From positions 1 through 51,394 of the forward strand of contig JANWWY010000007.1 in the NCBI GenBank assembly GCA_025057455.1: DNA of 51,394 nucleotides, in the 5' to 3' direction. Position numbers and translations under genes: made by a program. The notes under the pieces were generated by a model. The model searched no databases and was not told the origin of the DNA. It saw only the letters and a list, made by a program, of their open reading frames with translations. Positions 17,139-28,125 of this stretch are shown one piece after another. Each line of letters opens with the position of its first letter. Position 1 is the stretch's first letter. This stretch comes from Aquificaceae bacterium (GTDB lineage: Bacteria; Aquificota; Aquificia; Aquificales; Aquificaceae).

Positions 17139-17147
17139 ATTATACCA
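17139..17147 (-). promoter_or_regulatory. Extended -10 promoter upstream of rpmJ
   Basis: On the minus strand the sequence reads TGG-TATAAT followed by TTTTAGCTTGCA, in the 36-base gap between infA and rpmJ. The same TATAATTTTTAGCTTG string occurs upstream of rplN, at the head of the cluster. No clear -35 is seen; the TGn extension would compensate. Confidence 0.6.
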
Positions 17148-17151
17148 TAAA

Positions 17152-17383
17152 TCATCCTCTGTAGATAATCCTACCCCTTGTAAGGTCGTAGGGGGAGAGT
17201 TCAACCTTTACTTTATCACCGGGCAGTATCCTTATAAAGTGAATGCGCATCTTACCAGAAACGTGGGCTAATACCTCATGCCCCGTTTCTAACTTTACCC
17301 TGAACATAGCATTGGGCAACGCTTCAAGCACCTCACCCTCAAGCACAATGCCCTTTTCCTTGTGTTTTTCTTCTCCCTTTTTC

Positions 17384-17391
<8 letters not shown>
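17152..17391 (-). CDS. infA: Translation initiation factor IF-1
   Basis: 79 residues, S1/OB fold with the family blocks [37 protein letters not shown] and [11 protein letters not shown]. The N-terminal extension [14 protein letters not shown] is short and basic. It blocks the A site during initiation. Its start overlaps the map stop by 8 bases. Confidence 0.98.
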
Positions 17392-20094
<2,703 letters not shown>

Positions 20095-20098
<4 letters not shown>

Positions 20099-20541
20099 TT
20101 CAGCTCCTCGCAGGTGCCACCTAAGGCCTCAATTTTTTGCCTTGCGGACTGGGAAAAGGCATGAGCTTTGACCCTAAGGGGCTTTGTCAGTTCTCCGTCA
20201 CCCAGAATCTTGACGGGCAGTCCCTTTTTTACCAAACCTTTTTCCAAAAGCTTCTCTGGATTGACTTCTTCACCCTTCTGGAAGTATTTTTCCAGAGTCT
20301 TTAGATTAACCACGGAATATTCCACTTTGTTTAGGGGTCTAAACCCCCTCTTGGGAACCCTTTTATGAAGGGGTGTTTGACCGCCTTCAAACCAGGAAGG
20401 AAGCCTCCTATCACCGGAGCGAGTTTTCTGCCCCTTATGACCCTTACCGCAGGTTTTACCAAGACCAGAACCTATACCTCTTCCCACCCTCCTTTTTTCC
20501 TTGGTGGCACCCTGGTTAGGAGCAAGCTCATGCAGTTTCAT
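20095..20541 (-). CDS. rplO: Ribosomal protein L15
   Basis: 148 residues beginning [20 protein letters not shown], with the Gly/Arg-rich N-terminal arm ([19 protein letters not shown]) and [17 protein letters not shown]. Late-assembly large-subunit protein. Start overlaps the rpmD stop by 4 bases. Confidence 0.98.
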
Positions 20542-20723
20542 CCTTCCACCTCCTCTACCTGTAGAAGATGAATAGCCTTGCGCACGTTTCCCCTCACTAC
20601 GGGAGTATCCTCCAGTATGACCTCTTGACCTATTTTTCTTAAGCCCAAACTCTTAACCGCTTTTATTTGCGCTTCTGGCTTACCAGCCAAACCTCTTAGT
20701 AGCTTAATCCTTAGTTTAGCCAT
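20538..20723 (-). CDS. rpmD: Ribosomal protein L30
   Basis: 61 residues, the short bacterial form, with [20 protein letters not shown] and the C-terminal [13 protein letters not shown]. It lies between rpsE and rplO in the spc order. Confidence 0.97.
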   Translation of the reverse strand: MAKLRIKLLRGLAGKPEAQIKAVKSLGLRKIGQEVILEDTPVVRGNVRKAIHLLQVEEVEG

Positions 20724-20734
20724 CCTAATCCTCC

Positions 20735-21322
20735 TTAGGGTATGCGCAGGTCTCTTGCGTATATGTTGTACCTTTTCCTTAGAACCTCTACTTGAATATC
20801 TCTTTCTTTTGCTACCTCTTCAAGAGACCTTAACTTTAGGAGCGCGTCAAAGACAGCCCTTACCACATTATTAGGGTTAGTGCTACCTTGAAGCTTTGTT
20901 AGCACATCCGTGTATCCAGCCAGTTCAAATATGGGCTTCGCAGCACCACCAGCCACTATACCCGTTCCACGCCTTGCAGGTATAACCTTTATAGTAGTAG
21001 GTCCGTAATGCCCCACAACATCGTGAGGGACAGTACCATTTTCTATAGGCACTCTTATTATGTGCTTTTTACCGTCCTCTATAGCCTTAGCTATAGCTAT
21101 GGGCACCTCCCTTGCTTTCCCAAGCCCAAAGCCCACATAGCCCCTTTTGTCCCCAACTATGACCAAAGCACTAAAGGAAAACCTCTTTCCTCCCTTTGTA
21201 ACCCTAGTAGTTCTCTTGGCGTATATGAGCCTTTCTTCTATCTGCAGTTGGTCTTCTACCTCCGCTATTCTCTGAAGGCTTCTCTTCTCATCAATCAACT
21301 TTTCAATGGATATGCCACCCAT
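20735..21322 (-). CDS. rpsE: Ribosomal protein S5
   Basis: 195 residues with the dsRBD-like N-terminal half (RVTKGGKRFSFSALVVVGD-type block) and the C-terminal NPNNVVRAVFDALLKL. It shapes the mRNA entry site and decoding fidelity. The last 30 residues (EEVAKERDIQVEVLRKRYN...) extend slightly beyond the E. coli length. Confidence 0.98.
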   Translation of the reverse strand: MGGISIEKLIDEKRSLQRIAEVEDQLQIEERLIYAKRTTRVTKGGKRFSFSALVIVGDKRGYVGFGLGKAREVPIAIAKAIEDGKKHIIRVPIENGTVPHDVVGHYGPTTIKVIPARRGTGIVAGGAAKPIFELAGYTDVLTKLQGSTNPNNVVRAVFDALLKLRSLEEVAKERDIQVEVLRKRYNIYARDLRIP

Positions 21323-21333
21323 AACAACCTCCT

Positions 21334-21711
21334 TTAAAATTCAAGTCCAAGCTCTCTGCATTTATCCGCAAAGGCTTTTATCTTGCCGTGATAGAGAAAA
21401 CCACCCCTGTCAAAAACCACTTTTCTTATGCCCTTTTCCAAGGACCTCTTTACCAACAACTCGGCTACCTTTTGCACATCCTCTATAGACTTTCCACCTC
21501 TTTTGCCAGCAAGTTGGACAAATTCCTTGTCTATAGAAGAAGCGGAAACCAAAGTTTTAGACTCACCACCAGAATCGTCAACTATCTGTGCGTAAAAGGC
21601 GTTAAGGCTCCTGTATATGCAAAGCCTTGGTCTTTCTGGAGTTCCAAATATTTTTTTCCTTATCCTCTTGTGTCTCCTTTCTCTTTTTTCGTGTCTACTT
21701 AGCTTTGCCAT
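21334..21711 (-). CDS. rplR: Ribosomal protein L18
   Basis: 125 residues: KIFGTPERPRLCIYRSLNAFYAQIVDD and the terminal VVFDRGGFLYHGKIKAFAD identify uL18, the 5S rRNA-binding protein. The basic N-terminus (KRERRHKRIRKK-like) is normal. It sits between rplF and rpsE. Confidence 0.98.
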   Translation of the reverse strand: MAKLSRHEKRERRHKRIRKKIFGTPERPRLCIYRSLNAFYAQIVDDSGGESKTLVSASSIDKEFVQLAGKRGGKSIEDVQKVAELLVKRSLEKGIRKVVFDRGGFLYHGKIKAFADKCRELGLEF

Positions 21712-21722
21712 CCCTTACCTCC

Positions 21723-22277
21723 TTACTTCTTGCCACCTTTACCCTTACCGGCAGATTTGCCAGCCTTTAGCCTTAGCACCTCACCCTCATAGCGTATACC
21801 CTTACCCTTGTAGACATTAGGCTTTCGGAAAGCCCTTATCTGGGAGCATACTTGACCCACCCTTTGCTTATCTATTCCGCTCACGTATATCTTGTTTTCT
21901 TTTACCTCTATCTTTACATCGGGAGGAATAGGGTATATAACTGGATGAGACAAGCCAAGACTGAGCTCCAGAGTATTTCCCTTTACCGCTGCCCTGTATC
22001 CAAGACCTACCACTTCCAAAACCTTAGTGAATCCCTCTGTAACGCCCCTTATCATGTTCCTTATGAGCGCTGCAGTGGTGCCATGCATGGCTCTGTGGAA
22101 GGGCTCATCGCTGGGTCTTTCCACCCTTATGGTGTTTCCTTCAACTTGAACCCTTATTTCGGGATGAATATTCATGGAAAGCTTACCCTTTGGACCTTCA
22201 ACTCTCAGCTCTCCATCCTGAAGGTTTACCCTTACATTCTGTGGTATCTCTATGGGTTTCTTACCTATCCTTGACAT
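21723..22277 (-). CDS. rplF: Ribosomal protein L6
   Basis: 184 residues from ATG 22277 ([12 protein letters not shown], the family's usual start); GGTGAGGTG lies just upstream and overlaps the rpsH stop region. A start five codons earlier would overlap rpsH and lacks an SD. Two L6 repeats are present, with the C-terminal [19 protein letters not shown]. The tail is Lys/Gly-rich. Confidence 0.97.
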   Translation of the reverse strand: MSRIGKKPIEIPQNVRVNLQDGELRVEGPKGKLSMNIHPEIRVQVEGNTIRVERPSDEPFHRAMHGTTAALIRNMIRGVTEGFTKVLEVVGLGYRAAVKGNTLELSLGLSHPVIYPIPPDVKIEVKENKIYVSGIDKQRVGQVCSQIRAFRKPNVYKGKGIRYEGEVLRLKAGKSAGKGKGGKK

Positions 22278-22285
22278 GTTGCACC

Positions 22286-22693
22286 TCACCATACATATGC
22301 TATAAGTTCTCCACCTTTGCCAAGCTTGCGGGCTTCGTGGTCGGTTATCAAACCCGCATCGGTGGATACTATGGCTATACCAAGGCCCCTTTCCACGTAG
22401 GGTATCCTGTGCTTTGGCACGTATATCCTTCTTCCGGGCTTTGAGACCCTCTTAAGTTCAGATATAACACTCCTTTCTTTTTTGGGGTCTGAGTACTTGA
22501 GATGAACCCTTAGGGTATACTGAGTGCCCCTTTTACCTTCCTCTATCCTTTCCCAGTCTTTTATGTAGCCTTCTTTTTTGAGAAGTTCAAGGATAGCTTC
22601 CTTTAGCTTGGAAGAGGGCACATCCACATAGTCCATGCGTCTTCTTATGGCGTTCTTGATGGCGGAAAAAAGGTCTGCCACTGGATCCATCAC
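22286..22693 (-). CDS. rpsH: Ribosomal protein S8
   Basis: 135 residues. The N-terminus [16 protein letters not shown] and C-terminal [21 protein letters not shown] are uS8 signatures. It binds the central domain of 16S rRNA and is the classic spc-operon repressor in E. coli; whether it regulates here is not visible. Two consecutive ATG codons occur at the start. Confidence 0.98.
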   Translation of the reverse strand: MMDPVADLFSAIKNAIRRRMDYVDVPSSKLKEAILELLKKEGYIKDWERIEEGKRGTQYTLRVHLKYSDPKKERSVISELKRVSKPGRRIYVPKHRIPYVERGLGIAIVSTDAGLITDHEARKLGKGGELIAYVW

Positions 22694-22701
22694 TAACCTC
22701 C

Positions 22702-22890
22702 TTACCAGCTTGCCTTTCTAACACCTGGAAGCTCACCCTTGAGGGCAAGCTCTCTGAAACATAGCCTGCACATTCCAAAATGCCTTATAAAACCTCTTGG
22801 TCTTCCACACAGGGGACACCTGTTCTTCTGCCTAACTGCATACTTTGGAAAATGCATAACATCCTTGGCTACTTTTGCCTTTCTTGGCAT
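22702..22890 (-). CDS. rpsN: Ribosomal protein S14, zinc type
   Basis: 62 residues, the short zinc-binding form: C25-P-L-C28 and C41-R-L-C44 flank [12 protein letters not shown]. The C-terminus [11 protein letters not shown] is diagnostic. It lies between rplE and rpsH. Confidence 0.97.
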   Translation of the reverse strand: MPRKAKVAKDVMHFPKYAVRQKNRCPLCGRPRGFIRHFGMCRLCFRELALKGELPGVRKASW

Positions 22891-22891
22891 G

Positions 22892-23461
22892 TTAACCTCC
22901 TACGCTCCTTATGGGAAGTCCGAGCAAGGAAAGAAGCCAAAAGGCTTCCTCGTCGGTCTTTGCTGTGGTATGGATGATTATGTCCATACCCCTTATGGCA
23001 TCAACCTTTTCGTAGTCTATTTCTGGAAACACTATCTGTTCCGCTATACCAAAGGCGTAATTACCTCTTCCATCAAAGGAACGAGGGTTCAAACCCTTAA
23101 AGTCTTTAACTCTTGGAAGGGCTACAGAAATCAGCTTGTCCAGAAAATCCCACATCCTCTCCTTTCTGAGGGTAACCTTTAGACCCACTGGCATGCCTTT
23201 TCTCAGTTTAAAGCCAGCCTCAGATTTTTTGGCTCTTCTGACAGTTGGCTGTTGACCGGTTATCGCTTTCATATCTTCCATAGCCCTTTCAAGTTGTTTT
23301 ATGTCCCCAACCGCTTCACCTACACCCATGTTAACCACTATCTTTACTATCCTTGGCACTTCCATGGGATTCTTGTAACCAAAGCGGTTGATAAGCTGAG
23401 GAACTACCTCATCCTTATACTTGTTGTAAAGTCTCGGTATGTATTTGGTTTCTATACTCAT
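22892..23461 (-). CDS. rplE: Ribosomal protein L5
   Basis: 189 residues with NVGVGEA-type block ([14 protein letters not shown]), [21 protein letters not shown] and the terminal [20 protein letters not shown]. It binds 5S rRNA and bridges to S13. Start overlaps the rplX stop by 4 bases. Confidence 0.98.
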   Translation of the reverse strand: MSIETKYIPRLYNKYKDEVVPQLINRFGYKNPMEVPRIVKIVVNMGVGEAVGDIKQLERAMEDMKAITGQQPTVRRAKKSEAGFKLRKGMPVGLKVTLRKERMWDFLDKLISVALPRVKDFKGLNPRSFDGRGNYAFGIAEQIVFPEIDYEKVDAIRGMDIIIHTTAKTDEEAFWLLSLLGLPIRSVGG

Positions 23462-23817
23462 CTTTTAGCCCTCACTTTTTCTCTTATCAAGTCTATGTTC
23501 TCGTTGCATTTTTTGCAGTATCTGTACTTTCTTAAGGTGTCTCCCTCCATCACGGTCCTTATGCCTACCCTCGTGGGTTTGCTACACTTTGGACAGAGAA
23601 TCATTACGTTGCTTATGTGTATGGGTGCCTCTATCTGGTATATACCACCCTCTCTAACGTTGGGTATTTCCTTCACGTGTTTTTTTACGAGGTTTACATC
23701 TTTAACAATAATTTTGTTCTCCTCCCTAATAACCTTTATAACTTCGCCGGTTTTGCCCCTTTCTCTGCCTCTCATCACCACTACAGTATCGCCCTTCTTT
23801 ATCCTCTGAGCCATCAC
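23458..23817 (-). CDS. rplX: Ribosomal protein L24 with C-terminal zinc-ribbon-like motif
   Basis: 119 residues. The KOW-containing N-terminal part ([23 protein letters not shown]) is standard. The C-terminal part carries two cysteine pairs, C-P-K-C and C-K-K-C, about 25 residues apart, as in some L24 proteins. It overlaps rplN (4 bases) and rplE (4 bases). Two adjacent ATG codons are possible starts. Confidence 0.97.
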   Translation of the reverse strand: MMAQRIKKGDTVVVMRGRERGKTGEVIKVIREENKIIVKDVNLVKKHVKEIPNVREGGIYQIEAPIHISNVMILCPKCSKPTRVGIRTVMEGDTLRKYRYCKKCNENIDLIREKVRAKR

Positions 23818-24179
23818 ACCACCTCCGGAGCCAAGGATGCCAGCTTGGTAAATCCTCTGTTTCTAACTTCCCTTGCTATTGGACCAAGTATACGCGTTCC
23901 AAGTGGCTCTCCGTATTGATTTAGCAGCACTACCGCGTTGTCGTCAAACTTTATATAACTGCCGTCGGGCCGTCTCACTTCCTTTTTTGTCCTTACCACA
24001 ACCGCCCTGTATACTTTGCCCTTCTTCGCTGGGCTGTTGGGTGCAGCCACCTTAACTGTGATGGTAACCACGTCACCCACGGTTGCGTACTTCCTGGGAG
24101 CGTAAGGTATACCTATTATCTGAACCTTCTTGGCACCCGAATTGTCCGCCACATTTGCATAGCTCTGTCTCTGTATCAT
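23814..24179 (-). CDS. rplN: Ribosomal protein L14
   Basis: 121 residues: [19 protein letters not shown] and the C-terminal [16 protein letters not shown] identify uL14. It is the first gene of this cluster. rpsQ, rpmC and rplP, which precede it in many bacteria, are not here; a divergent ATPase gene lies upstream instead. The S10-type genes must therefore sit elsewhere. Confidence 0.98.
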   Translation of the reverse strand: MIQRQSYANVADNSGAKKVQIIGIPYAPRKYATVGDVVTITVKVAAPNSPAKKGKVYRAVVVRTKKEVRRPDGSYIKFDDNAVVLLNQYGEPLGTRILGPIAREVRNRGFTKLASLAPEVV

Positions 24180-24373
24180 AGCATTCCACCTCTGCTACAA
24201 GCTAAAAATTATAGCATACAAAAGCATAAAATAAAAAGCAAGCTATAGCTACCTTAGGTCCTTGCTCAGGACTTTTATAGGGTTTTAAATTATAAACCAC
24301 TATAAAGCGGTGTGTCAAGTGGTAAACTCTGTATCTTAATGGCTCTTGCAGTAGACTATATTTTTTAAGAATT
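24180..24373. promoter_or_regulatory. Divergent promoter region of the rplN cluster and ArsA-type gene
   Basis: 194-base A+T-rich spacer. On the minus strand TGC-TATAAT (plus 24208-24216) followed by TTTTAGCTTG gives an extended -10 for the ribosomal cluster, with a leader of about 20 bases carrying a weak GAGGTGG SD. On the plus strand TATATT (24357-24362) ends 11 bases before the ArsA ATG with no SD. A perfect 10-base palindrome AGCTATAGCT sits at 24241-24250, and a 6-bp stem (GGTCCT/AGGACT) followed by TTTTAT lies near 24268-24288. No other gene is seen here. Confidence 0.55.
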
Positions 24374-25561
24374 ATGAGGATACTATTGTTTTCTGGAAAG
24401 GGTGGAGTTGGTAAGACTACTGTATCGGCCGCCACCGCTTATAGACTTGCAAGTCTTGGATACAAAACCATAGTGGTTTCCTTAGATCCGGCTCATAGCC
24501 TTGGGGATGCCTTTGATATTCCTGAGGAAGAAAAAACGAGAGCCAGAGGACTGCCCATAAGGATATCCGAGAACCTCTACCTTCAGGAAATAGACATTCA
24601 AGAAGAAGTGGATAGATATTGGGGAGATGTCTACAGATTTCTTGAGCTTTTGTTTAATACCACTGGTTTAGACCAGGTGGTTTCCGAGGAGCTTGCCATA
24701 CTCCCTGGCATGGAAGAGGTCACAAGCCTTCTGTACGTAAACAAGTACTACAAGGAAGGCGAGTTTGATGCACTGGTGTTGGACCTGCCCCCTACTGGGG
24801 AGTCTCTTAGATTTGTTTCCATGCCCACAGTGCTAAAGTGGTACATGAGAAAGATATTCAATGTGGAGAGGACCATACTAAAGGTGGCAAGACCCGTGGC
24901 TCGTAGGCTTACCGATGTGCCACTGCCCGATGATGAGTACTTTAGAGCCCTTGAAAACTTTTACGAAAAGTTGAAAGGTGTAGACGAAATTTTAATAGAC
25001 CCAGAAAAAACCTCCGTAAGGCTGGTGGCAAACCCAGAAAAGATGGTGCTAAAGGAAAGTCAGAGGGCGTTCATGTACTTTAGCCTCTTTGGTGTGAATG
25101 TAGACGCAGTCATAGTAAACAAGGTACTGCCACCAACCGTAGAAAGTTGTGAACACTTTTCTAAATGGGTCCTGACTCAGAAAAAACACCTTGAAGATAT
25201 GCATGCCCTCTTTTATCCCGTCCCAGTTTTTACAGTTCCCCTGATGGAAGATGAGGTGGTAGGGGAAGAGAGGCTCAAAATCCTTTCTAACCTAATATAC
25301 GGTGATACAGACCCTATAACAGTTCTTCACAGGGAAAAGCCCTACGAGTTTGTGGAGCAGGATGGAGATTATATTGTAAAGCTAAAGGCTCCTTTTCTGA
25401 CAAAGGAAGGGCTATCCGTGCTAAAAAGTGATGGTGAAATAGTCATAAGGTGGAAAAACTTCAAAAGTCATGTGCTCTTACCGAGAAAGTTGAAGGATTA
25501 CGAGCCAAGGGGAGCAAAAATTGAGGATGGATATCTGAAAATATTTTTACTAAGAAGTTGA
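24374..25561 (+). CDS. ArsA/Get3-family ATPase
   Basis: 395 residues with the deviant Walker A GKGGVGKTT (8-16), the switch I block DPAHSLGDAF and the switch II region VLDLPPTGESLRF. A single ATPase unit is followed by a C-terminal segment (about 305-395) that resembles the HSP20-like domain of bacterial ArsA homologues. No other ars genes are near, so arsenite pumping is not supported; a role in chaperoning membrane proteins or in another client system is possible. Probably leaderless. Convergent with the UDG gene (12-base overlap). Confidence 0.88.
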   Translation: MRILLFSGKGGVGKTTVSAATAYRLASLGYKTIVVSLDPAHSLGDAFDIPEEEKTRARGLPIRISENLYLQEIDIQEEVDRYWGDVYRFLELLFNTTGLDQVVSEELAILPGMEEVTSLLYVNKYYKEGEFDALVLDLPPTGESLRFVSMPTVLKWYMRKIFNVERTILKVARPVARRLTDVPLPDDEYFRALENFYEKLKGVDEILIDPEKTSVRLVANPEKMVLKESQRAFMYFSLFGVNVDAVIVNKVLPPTVESCEHFSKWVLTQKKHLEDMHALFYPVPVFTVPLMEDEVVGEERLKILSNLIYGDTDPITVLHREKPYEFVEQDGDYIVKLKAPFLTKEGLSVLKSDGEIVIRWKNFKSHVLLPRKLKDYEPRGAKIEDGYLKIFLLRS

Positions 25562-26227
25562 TAGGAGCTGTTTTGCCCTCTTTAGGTCTTCCACAAATTC
25601 CCTCTCTGCGTTTGGATTTCTTAGTATGTAGGCGGGGTGGTAGGTAAGCAGGACCTTTATGTTTCTGTTGTAGGGGTAATCAAAAAGCTGACCCCTGTGC
25701 TTTGTGACCTGTAAGTTCTTGCCCAGTATGCCCTCTAAGGCTGTGGAGCCAAGACACACAATAAGTCTTGGTTTTATTATCTCTACCTCTTTCTTTAGGT
25801 AGGGTAAACAGCTCTGCATTTCCTTTGGCGTGGGTTTTCTGTTGCCGGGCGGTCTTGATTTGACCACATTGGTTATGTAAACCTCCTCCCTTTTGAGACC
25901 TACCTCTTCCAGCTTCTGGTTTAGGTATCTGCCCGCCCTTCCCACAAAGGGCCTTTTTTGCTGGTCTTCTTCTTCACCTGGTGCTTCTCCTACGAACAAC
26001 ACTAAGGAATAAGGATTCCCCTCACCGAAAACATAACCGCTGGCACCTTCATAGAGTATGCATTTCCTTTCCCTTTCAACAGTCTCATATAGCTCCTTTA
26101 GCCTTTTCTCTTTATCTTCTTCCTCTTCTACACTGGTTTTTGCATGCTGGATTCCCTGCGCATCAAGGTAAAGACTATCAAAGCCTATCTCCGATAGGGC
26201 TAATAGGGTAGCGTAAATCCCTCTCAC
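25550..26227 (-). CDS. Family-4-type uracil-DNA glycosylase with incomplete Fe-S cysteines
   Basis: 225 residues with the family-4 motif GEAPGEEED, the block RPFVGRAGRYLN and C-terminal YHPAYILRN. Enzymes of this family remove uracil from DNA and normally bind a 4Fe-4S cluster through C-x2-C, V-K-C-R-P-P and one later Cys. Here the first Cys of the pair is Glu (ERKC) and VKC is Ser (VKSRPP), leaving two of four ligands. The extended N-terminus (about 45 residues) matches some longer family members. It starts at GTG 26227, eight bases after TATAAT (26241-26236), probably leaderless. Confidence 0.88.
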   Translation of the reverse strand: MRGIYATLLALSEIGFDSLYLDAQGIQHAKTSVEEEEDKEKRLKELYETVERERKCILYEGASGYVFGEGNPYSLVLFVGEAPGEEEDQQKRPFVGRAGRYLNQKLEEVGLKREEVYITNVVKSRPPGNRKPTPKEMQSCLPYLKKEVEIIKPRLIVCLGSTALEGILGKNLQVTKHRGQLFDYPYNRNIKVLLTYHPAYILRNPNAEREFVEDLKRAKQLLSTS

Positions 26228-26452
26228 AGTCTTAAATTATAACAAGGGACCCAATGGGTCCCTTGGGAGGAGGGTCTCCTCTCCCCCACAAACCCCCTCC
26301 TGTGCTTTTGAACTTTCCTCAAAACTTCATACATGAAGGTTATAACCCAGAATTTGGGTTTTCAAGTTGCACGCTGTAATCCTTTTGTAGTTATGGATGT
26401 AATGGTGTTTGTAGCTGTTTCTCGGCGACAATTGGTAAAATAATGGACGTAA
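26228..26452. other. Hairpin-rich divergent spacer
   Basis: 225 bases between udg (-) and the membrane regulator (+). Five inverted repeats follow one another: 26243-26265 (10-bp perfect stem, 3-base loop), 26265-26283 (8 bp with one GU, 3-base loop), 26306-26324 (6 bp), 26325-26338 (6 bp, 2-base spacer) and 26344-26360 (6 bp, followed by TTTC). The first, read on the minus strand, is followed by TTATAATTT and could terminate an RNA from that strand. TATAAT for udg is at 26236-26241. An extended -10 (TGG-TAAAAT, 26433-26441) precedes the regulator. No open frame of note is seen. Confidence 0.5.
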
Positions 26453-27739
26453 ATGATAATTTTGATAATCCTCGGGGCTTTTGTATTCTGGATTGTTTCC
26501 TTTCCTATGGGCGGACCACTCTTAGATAATCTTGATTTACTCCCCTACTTTCTTTTAGGGCACATAGCGGGCTTTGCACTAAACCTACTTACCAAAGCCA
26601 TATTCCCAAAGGTGTATCCCTTCCTAGTTATAGCTACGGGAGTTCTAACGGTTTTTTATCCTACAACGGAACAAGAATTGAAACCATTGGTTATGTCTCT
26701 AATAGGTTTCTCTTCCTCCTACTTTCTTACGGAAAACTTTAAGGAATTAGGGATACTTGGTTTAAGTTTTGGGAATCTTGCCATGTTACTGTTGTTACAT
26801 GCACCTCTACATCAAGATTACAAGTTCTTAATCCTGGGACTAATGCCTTCCCTTAGTTTTATAGGAAAACCCAATTTTGTTCACGACGAGCAAGCGGTAA
26901 CCAAATCTACTTGGATAAGACTGTTACCGAGATTTTTTCTGTTATATCTGACGGGTGGGCTTATGTATGGAGTTCTTATGAAGGTCTACCACAGGGAGGC
27001 TTTCCTTTTAGGCATGGAGGTGGTTTTCTACGCCTTTGCTGTATTTGCTTGTTTTCTCCTTTTAATTAATCGAGTGTCTGAAGAGCTTTTAATAACGCTG
27101 TCCATGCTTGCCTTTGCGCTAAGTTTCTTCCTCATGCATTTTGAAAATAAGATAACTCTAAACTTTTCCATGTATGGAATTCAAATAGGTTTTGGATTTG
27201 CGGATGCATTTGTGCTTTATAGTCTGGTTAGGTTAAGAAACCCCCTAACTGCCTTTCCTGTTGGCTTTGGCGTTATCTGCCTTGCAATACTTACAGGATA
27301 TTTTGTTTTCAAAAATATGGGGAATACCAAGTATGTGATAGCACTTGGGAACCTTTTGCTGGTAAGCATCGCCGTATATCTCGTGTACACAAAAAAGTCA
27401 AGGAGTGAGGAAACTCCAATGAGCCAAGAGGCATCCCAAGTTGAAATCACAGAGCAATCGGAGACAGAATACGCGCAGAAGACGCCCGAAAACTTCCTAA
27501 AGGAACTGTGTGAAAGTAGGGCACCTTACAAAAAGGAGCTTTCAAAGAGAGAAAAGGGAGTATTAGTCCTTTTGTTGAAAGGTCTTATTTACCATGATAT
27601 AAGTCAGGCTTTGGGTATATCCGTATCCGCCGTTAGGGAATATGCAAGAAGGGTATTAGAAAAGCTGGGACTTAGAAAAGAAGAGCTGTTAAACATGTAT
27701 GAGGAGTGGAAAAAGAATAAAAGAATAAGGATTCTATGA
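26453..27739 (+). CDS. Membrane-anchored LuxR-type transcription regulator
   Basis: 428 residues. About ten hydrophobic segments fill residues 1-310 (probable polytopic membrane domain, no family I recognise). A polar linker follows (about 312-350), then a LuxR/GerE-type helix-turn-helix at about 368-415 (LSKREKGVLVLLLKGL ... DISQALGISVSAVREYARRVLEKLGL). This architecture suggests a sensor that keeps its DNA-binding domain at the membrane, as in membrane LuxR proteins of other phyla. No cognate kinase is adjacent. The start has no good SD; TAAAAT ends 11 bases upstream. Signal and targets are unknown. Confidence 0.8.
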   Translation: MIILIILGAFVFWIVSFPMGGPLLDNLDLLPYFLLGHIAGFALNLLTKAIFPKVYPFLVIATGVLTVFYPTTEQELKPLVMSLIGFSSSYFLTENFKELGILGLSFGNLAMLLLLHAPLHQDYKFLILGLMPSLSFIGKPNFVHDEQAVTKSTWIRLLPRFFLLYLTGGLMYGVLMKVYHREAFLLGMEVVFYAFAVFACFLLLINRVSEELLITLSMLAFALSFFLMHFENKITLNFSMYGIQIGFGFADAFVLYSLVRLRNPLTAFPVGFGVICLAILTGYFVFKNMGNTKYVIALGNLLLVSIAVYLVYTKKSRSEETPMSQEASQVEITEQSETEYAQKTPENFLKELCESRAPYKKELSKREKGVLVLLLKGLIYHDISQALGISVSAVREYARRVLEKLGLRKEELLNMYEEWKKNKRIRIL

Positions 27740-27744
27740 TGGAA

Positions 27745-27876
27745 TAGGATAAAACATCCTAAAGCCAAGAATCAGTCGCTAAACATGAAAAAAGCCCTAA
27801 CTGTCCCTTGCGTCTGCGTGGCTTATCCTGTTAGTCGGCTTGACACATATTGATTCAGGAGCTGAATTAGGATAAG
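27745..27876 (-). terminator. Structured 3' region after the nuoEF operon
   Basis: Convergent spacer between the membrane regulator and the small secreted-protein gene. Inverted repeats: TAGGAT/ATCCTA (27745-27761); CTTATCCT (27822-27829) with AGGATAAG (27869-27876) enclosing GATTCAG/CTGAATT (27852-27868). On the minus strand AAGCC ... GGCTTTTTT ends in a T6 run near 27787-27792. The simplest reading is a bidirectional or minus-strand terminator of unusual size; an RNA with its own function is possible. No gene is seen in the interval. Confidence 0.4.
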
Positions 27877-27885
27877 GTTTAAATA

Positions 27886-28125
27886 CTATCTCTTAAATAG
27901 GTCTTCTATCCAAGACCTTTCAAAGCACTTTATCCCTTCTTCGTAGGATTGACTCTTTTCTAAGCAGGCTTTTATACCATCCAGCCTCCTTATTCCCAAG
28001 CCTTTACATAGACTCCAAAAGTATTTGCAATACTCCTTGTCCCTTAAAGGATTCGTTGGACATTCCCTACTCTCTTGAGGATAAGCGTATGAAATTAGAA
28101 GGAAAAAGATTAAGAATATATTCAT
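27886..28125 (-). CDS. Small secreted cysteine-rich protein of unknown function
   Basis: 79 residues: a signal peptide (MNIFLIFFLLISYAYP, cleavage near residue 16) and a mature part of about 62 residues with five cysteines (ECP, YCKY, LCKG, ACLEK, KCFER). No heme CxxCH and no family I recognise. Start overlaps the nuoF stop as ATGA, so it is co-translated with nuoEF although exported. It may be a periplasmic disulfide-stabilised protein. Confidence 0.65.
   Translation of the reverse strand: MNIFLIFFLLISYAYPQESRECPTNPLRDKEYCKYFWSLCKGLGIRRLDGIKACLEKSQSYEEGIKCFERSWIEDLFKR

Noticed and set aside
24374-25561. Arsenite efflux ATPase (arsA) as a specific name
   Set aside because: No arsB, arsC, arsR or arsD nearby; only the wider ArsA/Get3 family is supported.
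27840-27845. Perfect TTGACA as a plus-strand promoter
   Set aside because: No matching -10 at 16-18 bases and no plus-strand gene downstream; it lies in a structured terminator-like region.
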